Positions 15,353-19,743 of a stretch of DNA of 19,743 nucleotides are shown here, one piece after another. Both the position numbers and the translations under genes were made by a program. This DNA is from an uncultured Nitrospinaceae bacterium (GTDB lineage Bacteria; Nitrospinota; Nitrospinia; Nitrospinales; VA-1), in contig CALJGH010000253.1 of assembly GCA_938073925.1 (NCBI GenBank), positions 1-19,743 on the forward strand, read 5' to 3'. Positions within the stretch are counted from its first letter, which is position 1, and each line of letters starts with the position of its first letter. Below the pieces are notes generated by a model. The model was not told the DNA's origin, did no database searches, and saw only the letters and a program-made list of their open reading frames with translations.

Positions 15353-18049
15353 ATGCAGCTTAGAGAAATACATATTGACGGGTTTGGCATCTTCTGCAAC
15401 ACACGTGTGACTGGATTAAAACCCGGCCTCAATATCGTTTATGGAAAGAATGAATTCGGGAAAACCACGTTATTAGAATTCATACGCAGGGTCCTTTTCG
15501 GGTTTCCAACCAAAAAAGATAAAACAAACTTATACTATCCCGTGAATGGTGGGTCGATGGGAGGCAGTCTAAAAGTCGAATTACAAAACGGCGAAGGACT
15601 CGTTATCTCTCGTACTCCAGGAACCCATGGCGGCAATGTAAGAATATCTACTCCTCAAGAGGTACTGCAGGACCAGGATGTGCTGACCCATGTTTTGGGA
15701 AATGCATCCAAAGATATCTACCGTAATATTTATGCTTTCACACTCGATGAACTCCACGACTTCAATAGCCTGACAAGTGACGAAGTGAAAAATCGTATTT
15801 ACGGAGCAGGATTGGGTCTTGGCAGTTTATCGCTCAAAAACATAGAAAAAGAGTTAGAAAGTTTATGTACACAAATTTTTCGTCCGCGAGGCTCTTGCCG
15901 GCTCAGTGACTTGCTTGAAAAAATTAAAGCTAATGAGCAAGCAATACTTTCTATCCAAAAAAATCTGACTCTCTACGATGAGCTGCAAAATCAATACAAA
16001 AAAATGGGGGATACCAAAACGGCAGTGCAAAATTCTCTACAGGATTTGGAATCCGAAAAAAGAATTCTCGAAAGCCAAATTCATTTATATGAAGATGCGG
16101 TTCAATATATGGATTCGAAAGAAAAGCTCGAATCTCTGAAAGACCTGTCTAAATTTCCGGAAAGCGCATTAAATAATTTCAAATCTCTGCACCAGGAAAA
16201 AGAAAGTCTGACCCATCGAATAGATGAGGAACAGACTGCACTCACTACCTTAAATGTCTTACTGGAAGAGTTAGAAGTAAACCATGATCTTCTAAAATAT
16301 GAAGAAAACATTCACCGCCTGCAACAGTCCACTCATTCAATTCATTCTGCTTTACAAGATTCAGGCAAAGTCCAGATCGAACGCGAGGATTTGGAAATGC
16401 AAATCACCGAAGAAATAAAATCTATCGACCGAACCTGGGACGAAGAAATATTAATGGAATTCGATTTGACCGAAGCCGAAAAAGACCAGATCGACCAGTT
16501 TGCAGAAGATTTTGAAATTCTACGAAAAGAACAAGATCTGTTTCTAGATCGACTTGAAAGTCACCGTAGACTCAAATCCGAAGAGCAATCCAAGGGCTGG
16601 AATATTCCAGGTTGGCTAAAACATTTCCACTACGGTTTCACGGGAGCTGGGGTGATCGGTGTCATCTTTGGGGGAATATTTTTAAATATTCCTCTTTTGG
16701 TAGCAGCCATATTGATGGTCGGGGGTGGGATTTTTCTATTCAAAAAAATTCTTACCGAGAAAAATAGTTTCGTAAAAGAAGACATGACTGAAAAAAATTT
16801 CGTGCATCAATACGAAAAAAAGAAACAAGAACTAGACGAAAAATTTGTAGGGTGGAGACAATGGTTAAAAAAACGGAAATTGGACCCAGGAATTGGCCCC
16901 AACACCACCAAGAATATCGGCAAAACCACACTCCAAATAAAATTGATGATCGCCCAGCGCGGCAGGCTAGATGAAAGAATTGAACAAATGCAAAGCACAA
17001 TGAGTGAAGCACTCGACTGCATCGCTTCTCTGGCACCCTTGGTCGACAACGTCTCGCTGAATAACGAGATACCTATCAATATCGAAAATCTCTGCCATGC
17101 ATTTGAGAATAGCAAAGCCAATCGAGAACGCCGGACTCTTATAGATAACCAGCACAAAGAACAAAATGAAAAAATTGTTCGTCTTGAAGATCAACTAAAA
17201 AATAATACCAATGAAATTGAAAAGTTTATCCATTCTGTGGGTGCCATAGATACGGAAGGTTTTTACCGCAAGCAATCTGACTTCGAAACCTATATCGCAC
17301 TTAAAAACACAGTAGAACAAAAACGCGGAATCATCCATTCCAATGTTGGACTGGGTCAGCACTTCGACCATTTCCTAGAGGATATCCAATCCACTCCTTT
17401 AGAAGAGATAAAACAAAAACTTGGGAAACGGCTAGCAGAATATTCAGAGATGCATGAAACTCACGAACAATTATTGCAAGATATTGGTGAAACGCGCAAC
17501 GAATTAGAGAAGCTGGCATCGAACAACGACCTCATTGACCGACAAAATGAACTAGAATCTCAGAAGCAGGAATTAAATACGGTTGCTGAAACCTGGGCTT
17601 CTTATCGAAGTGCGCTTGTGCTTATTGGCGAAGCCAAGAAAAGATACGAAAAAAACCGCCAACCAGGTGTTATCCGCGCCGCAGAAAATTTATTTTCAAA
17701 AATAACGAATGGAACCTATAGCCATATTATCAAGCCCATTGACAGCGAAGACATCCTCGTTGAAGACGCACATCATAAACGTAAAGCTGTACAAGAAATG
17801 AGTCGTGGAACACTCGAGCAGCTTTATCTCGCGATGCGCTTTGGCTTAATTGATGAATATGAAAGCCGATCAGAACCTTTGCCTGCAGTATTAGATGATG
17901 TGTTCGTCAACTTCGATGACGAACGTGTTGAAACACTGGTTGAGGTACTGAACCAGTTTGGCCAACAAAGGCAAGTCATTGTCCTTACCTGCCACCAACG
18001 ATCCCTCGAAGCCTATAAAAGAATGGGCGCAAACCAAATTACGGTTTAG
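15353..18049 (+). CDS. Rad50/SbcC-like ATPase with central membrane hairpin (YhaN family)
   Basis: An 898-aa SMC-type ABC ATPase. The Walker A is GKNEFGKTT (residues 31-39). The signature-like SRGTLEQLYLAMR (817-829) and Walker B AVLDDVF (845-851) lie near the C-terminus. Between them are two coiled-coil arms (about 170-410 and 465-780) rich in Glu, Lys, Gln and Leu. At the apex, where Rad50 has a CXXC zinc hook, there is no CXXC. Instead residues 423-463 form two hydrophobic helices separated by a short NIP turn, so the arms probably dock in the cytoplasmic membrane. This is the layout I associate with YhaN. The C-terminal VIVLTCHQRS matches the switch His region of the family. It lies 5 nt behind the Mre11-like gene, with an A-rich start lacking a Shine-Dalgarno. 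Expected role: an ATP-driven clamp for DNA end processing near the membrane. Confidence 0.9.
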   Translation: MQLREIHIDGFGIFCNTRVTGLKPGLNIVYGKNEFGKTTLLEFIRRVLFGFPTKKDKTNLYYPVNGGSMGGSLKVELQNGEGLVISRTPGTHGGNVRISTPQEVLQDQDVLTHVLGNASKDIYRNIYAFTLDELHDFNSLTSDEVKNRIYGAGLGLGSLSLKNIEKELESLCTQIFRPRGSCRLSDLLEKIKANEQAILSIQKNLTLYDELQNQYKKMGDTKTAVQNSLQDLESEKRILESQIHLYEDAVQYMDSKEKLESLKDLSKFPESALNNFKSLHQEKESLTHRIDEEQTALTTLNVLLEELEVNHDLLKYEENIHRLQQSTHSIHSALQDSGKVQIEREDLEMQITEEIKSIDRTWDEEILMEFDLTEAEKDQIDQFAEDFEILRKEQDLFLDRLESHRRLKSEEQSKGWNIPGWLKHFHYGFTGAGVIGVIFGGIFLNIPLLVAAILMVGGGIFLFKKILTEKNSFVKEDMTEKNFVHQYEKKKQELDEKFVGWRQWLKKRKLDPGIGPNTTKNIGKTTLQIKLMIAQRGRLDERIEQMQSTMSEALDCIASLAPLVDNVSLNNEIPINIENLCHAFENSKANRERRTLIDNQHKEQNEKIVRLEDQLKNNTNEIEKFIHSVGAIDTEGFYRKQSDFETYIALKNTVEQKRGIIHSNVGLGQHFDHFLEDIQSTPLEEIKQKLGKRLAEYSEMHETHEQLLQDIGETRNELEKLASNNDLIDRQNELESQKQELNTVAETWASYRSALVLIGEAKKRYEKNRQPGVIRAAENLFSKITNGTYSHIIKPIDSEDILVEDAHHKRKAVQEMSRGTLEQLYLAMRFGLIDEYESRSEPLPAVLDDVFVNFDDERVETLVEVLNQFGQQRQVIVLTCHQRSLEAYKRMGANQITV

Positions 18050-18090
18050 AAAAATAATATTAAATTAAATCTGCTTCCTCCTCGCGATTC

Positions 18091-18237
18091 CTATTGCTGG
18101 AAATCAGCCGAAGGTTCGGCGACAACTGGCTACTGACTGCAGAGTTACACGCCTTTATCCATCAATCCATGGAAGATATCTTTTTCGACCTGCGTGATGA
18201 CGAAATCATGCAAATAGAACTCGCCTATTACTTCTAG
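18091..18237 (+). pseudogene. Remnant of an outer-membrane beta-barrel protein C-terminus
   Basis: The 313-nt gap between the ATPase gene and the secreted-protein gene contains a short frame that reads LEISRRFGDNWLLTAEL near its start and DDEIMQIELAYYF before TAG at 18235-18237. It alternates polar and apolar residues and ends in a terminal Phe preceded by aromatics, the classic last-strand signal of barrel proteins folded by BamA. Nothing upstream supplies a signal peptide or the rest of a barrel: the frame hits a stop at 18061-18063. I read it as the 3' end of a deleted porin-like gene. A genuine small protein starting at TTG 18094 cannot be excluded but looks less likely. Confidence 0.5.
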
Positions 18238-18299
18238 CCAACATACCGCCCGATTAAATGGGGTCATTGCCCTAATGAGCCAATATTTCTATTACCGTT

Positions 18300-18319
18300 T
18301 TATTAATAAATATTAATAA
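18300..18319. repeat. Perfect AT-only palindrome
   Basis: TTATTAATA (18300-18308) and TATTAATAA (18311-18319) are exact reverse complements around a 2-nt centre. It lies 32 nt upstream of the -10 box of the next gene, where an activator or nucleoid-protein site could sit. Its pure AT content makes chance symmetry more likely. Confidence 0.4.
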
Positions 18320-18326
18320 TTGCCAC

Positions 18327-18340
18327 ACTTCTAAAGAAGT
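18327..18340. promoter_or_regulatory. Palindrome ACTTCTAAAGAAGT, possible operator
   Basis: A perfect 6-bp inverted repeat with a 2-nt centre. It covers the -35 position (18328-18333) of the promoter proposed for the gene at 18363. That hexamer (CTTCTA) is itself poor, so a repressor or activator binding here would fit, but no regulator is encoded nearby. Confidence 0.35.
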
Positions 18341-18347
18341 AGAGGTC

Positions 18348-18356
18348 TGGTATAAT
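18348..18356 (+). promoter_or_regulatory. Extended -10 promoter, possibly leaderless
   Basis: TGG followed by TATAAT (18351-18356) forms an extended -10 element. Six nucleotides (gttttt) separate it from ATG 18363, so transcription should start at about the A of the start codon. The only Shine-Dalgarno-like GAGG (18342-18345) is 17 nt from the ATG and lies upstream of the expected transcript. Confidence 0.5.
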
Positions 18357-18362
18357 GTTTTT

Positions 18363-19670
18363 ATGACAACTCAAAAAATATTTCAGAGATTTCTTTTTTG
18401 TCTTTTAGGGATTGTAATTTTTCCATACTTTTCATTCGCAAACTCCTTTAATCAACTGGTGCAGGAAAAAAGCATTCTGGAAAATCAGTTTGGTATTGAA
18501 GCACTCGAATGTTTTCCCTTCATCAAGAACATCGGGTTTACCGAGGACCAGATACCTTTAGTAAAGCAATGCCTTAAGGGAGTATCCACCCTAAAAGAAG
18601 CTCTTGGCAAGGTCAGTCATAGGGACTATAAAGAAGTGGGAATCAGCAACCAGTTCTTGAGAACTGGCGGTTTTCATACGGTGTGGGTCGACTGGAAAGC
18701 CTCGCCCACTGAAATGGCAAAATTTTTAAACACCCGCCTTTCAAATGAACAGCGCACACAGTTTCTGGATAGAATTCACGCATTAAAAAAAGAGATCACA
18801 AGTCAAATTCAAGTCAAAGATTTGTATTGTTCAAAAGAAATTTCTAACAGCGATTGCTTGAAAGGCTATGAAAGTCTTGCGGCTGTCCATGCCACTCCGG
18901 GGAGAAAAAAACTCGCATGGCATGAAATTATGATCACCGGCTCACCTTCGAGTCCCGATGCACCGCGAAAACTTATTTTAGGTTTCAACAATTCCCCTGA
19001 CGCAATGCGTGAGCGGTTAAAAAAGGACCCGTATCAATCCTGGAGACCGCAAAAAAAATTGTACGATGCCATTCAGGAAAATTATGGCAAAGCCTTCAAA
19101 AAGAAACTGCAGTTGGAAAACTTTGTTTGCGCCGCGGATATTACCTTGCAAGAATGTGAACAGGGAGCCACACATTTATTTGAAGCGAGTAAATCGATCG
19201 ACTTTCGTATGCGCTACTGGGGTCAGGTAGTTATCCACCGTTACAATACTCTAATACAAGATGACTTTCATGCGCAGATACGGTTTGACCTCCCCGCAGA
19301 ACAAATTGTTCAATATTTTTCCCGCAAGGCTTTAAAAACCCAGGCAGAAAAAGACACCACTTTGGCAGTAAAACTGGAAGGACGCACTAAAAATAATCCT
19401 TCAAAGTTAAGAGCCGTTTGTGACCTCAACGGACTTCGTGCTGAACTTTGCGCCAACGCGTTTAAAACTTTCATCAAGTTTGTAAAGAACAACCTTGACT
19501 ATCAGGCTCAGAAGCCCTGGGATACCTTGATGTTTGTTGATGGCGCACAACTTGATCGCGTCAACTTCGCACTCAACTCCAGCGCTAGAACCACCTACCT
19601 CTACATCGATGCCAACAGCAATGATGAACAGTTTTCAAATTATTTGGAAAAATTTCGATCAAGTAATTAG
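18363..19670 (+). CDS. Secreted protein of unknown family with four Cys/Trp repeats
   Basis: Not recognised. The 435-aa product has a signal peptide (residues 1-26, ending SFA) and no lipobox or later membrane helix, so it is probably periplasmic or exported. The mature part is about four repeats of 80-100 residues. Repeats 2-4 begin with a Cys pair (C156/C165, C256/C265, C353/C363), have a Trp 30-33 residues after the first Cys (W186, W286, W386), then a beta-rich stretch and a closing amphipathic helix. Repeat 1 (about 44-142) is divergent, with C50 and C70 and W108/W111. The paired cysteines suggest one disulfide per repeat, consistent with export. The upstream region holds two palindromes and an extended -10. 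No enzyme motif is seen. Folds such as a periplasmic binding or repeat scaffold are possible but unsupported. Confidence 0.72.
   Translation: MTTQKIFQRFLFCLLGIVIFPYFSFANSFNQLVQEKSILENQFGIEALECFPFIKNIGFTEDQIPLVKQCLKGVSTLKEALGKVSHRDYKEVGISNQFLRTGGFHTVWVDWKASPTEMAKFLNTRLSNEQRTQFLDRIHALKKEITSQIQVKDLYCSKEISNSDCLKGYESLAAVHATPGRKKLAWHEIMITGSPSSPDAPRKLILGFNNSPDAMRERLKKDPYQSWRPQKKLYDAIQENYGKAFKKKLQLENFVCAADITLQECEQGATHLFEASKSIDFRMRYWGQVVIHRYNTLIQDDFHAQIRFDLPAEQIVQYFSRKALKTQAEKDTTLAVKLEGRTKNNPSKLRAVCDLNGLRAELCANAFKTFIKFVKNNLDYQAQKPWDTLMFVDGAQLDRVNFALNSSARTTYLYIDANSNDEQFSNYLEKFRSSN
18492..19658 (+). repeat. Four protein repeats within the secreted gene
   Basis: Units at about 18492-18788, 18795-19082, 19110-19352 and 19410-19658. 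The shared order is Cys...Cys, a short helix, a Trp-centred strand pair, then a helix rich in charged residues (for example AKFLNTRLSNEQ in unit 1 and EQFSNYLEKF in unit 4). Similarity is at the level of spacing and pattern; DNA identity is low. Confidence 0.55.
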
Positions 19671-19688
19671 CAAGACAGGAAAAGTGGA

Positions 19689-19743
19689 CTAAAGGTCGGG
19701 ATCCATCAAGCCAATAAAGCTATTGAGCAGCTTAGGATCAAAA
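19689..19743 (-). CDS. Partial: C-terminus of a gene entering from the right edge
   Basis: On the minus strand a frame runs in from the window edge to a stop at 19691-19689 and reads FDPKLLNSFIGLMDPDL. It has the look of real coding sequence, and the FDP...F pattern recalls the C-terminal end of HD-GYP phosphodiesterase domains (often HFDPxxVxAF). That likeness rests on only about ten residues, so the family call is tentative. It converges with the secreted-protein gene across an 18-nt gap that holds no clear terminator. Confidence 0.4.
   Translation of the reverse strand, partial: FDPKLLNSFIGLMDPDL

Noticed and set aside
15353..18049. Naming the ATPase sbcC or rad50
   Set aside because: The zinc-hook CXXC is missing and a membrane hairpin sits at the apex, which fits the YhaN group better.
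1..19743. CRISPR arrays, tRNA or rRNA genes, transposons, attachment sites
   Set aside because: Gaps between genes are short. None shows regularly spaced repeats, cloverleaf or rRNA-like sequence, or paired terminal repeats with a transposase.

Overview
The window reads as a bacterial chromosome segment of moderate-to-low GC, from a Gram-negative (diderm) organism. It encodes exported multihaem c-type cytochromes, a haem lipoprotein and what looks like the end of an outer-membrane beta-barrel. The gene mix (multihaem cytochromes, a free-standing PCP_red-repeat protein, a membrane-fused spermidine-synthase-like protein with TPRs, a DUF1015 protein, a YhaN/YhaO-like pair) recalls marine Nitrospinota or deltaproteobacteria-like lineages. 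That placement is an inference from memory and has not been tested by search. No rRNA, tRNA, CRISPR array, intact insertion sequence or prophage was seen.

Layout. (1) 92-6311, plus strand: a tight four-gene cytochrome operon. It holds a 12-site multihaem cytochrome, a paralogous 10-site cytochrome, a dihaem cytochrome and a monohaem lipoprotein cytochrome. Junctions are 4-nt overlaps or a 3-nt gap, and 25 haem attachment sites are predicted in total. (2) 6388-8320, plus strand: a DUF1015 protein and the ribosome-assembly GTPase EngB, behind a candidate promoter. (3) 8317-9147, minus strand: a protein with three PCP_red repeats whose stop codon overlaps the engB stop. (4) 9346-12534, plus strand: a 1062-aa polytopic membrane protein with a SpeE-like methyltransferase-fold domain and C-terminal TPRs. 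(5) 12766-13974, minus strand: an aldo/keto reductase with two C-terminal Cys clusters. (6) 14088-18049, plus strand: an Mre11/SbcD-like nuclease and a Rad50/SbcC-like ATPase with a membrane hairpin in place of a zinc hook, behind a good sigma70-type promoter. (7) 18091-18237: a fragment resembling the last strands of an outer-membrane beta-barrel, probably a gene remnant. (8) 18363-19670, plus strand: an unrecognised secreted protein built from four repeats, preceded by two perfect palindromes and an extended -10 placed so that the mRNA may be leaderless. (9) 19689-19743, minus strand: the C-terminal tail of another gene entering from the right edge.

How they work together. The cytochrome operon is the one clear multi-component system: two large paralogous haem wires plus two small carriers, all predicted to act outside the cytoplasmic membrane. 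No oxidase, quinol dehydrogenase or porin partner lies in the window, so its direction and redox partners are open. The YhaO/YhaN-like pair forms a second two-gene unit, a probable membrane-tethered DNA end-processing complex. The remaining genes look independent of one another.
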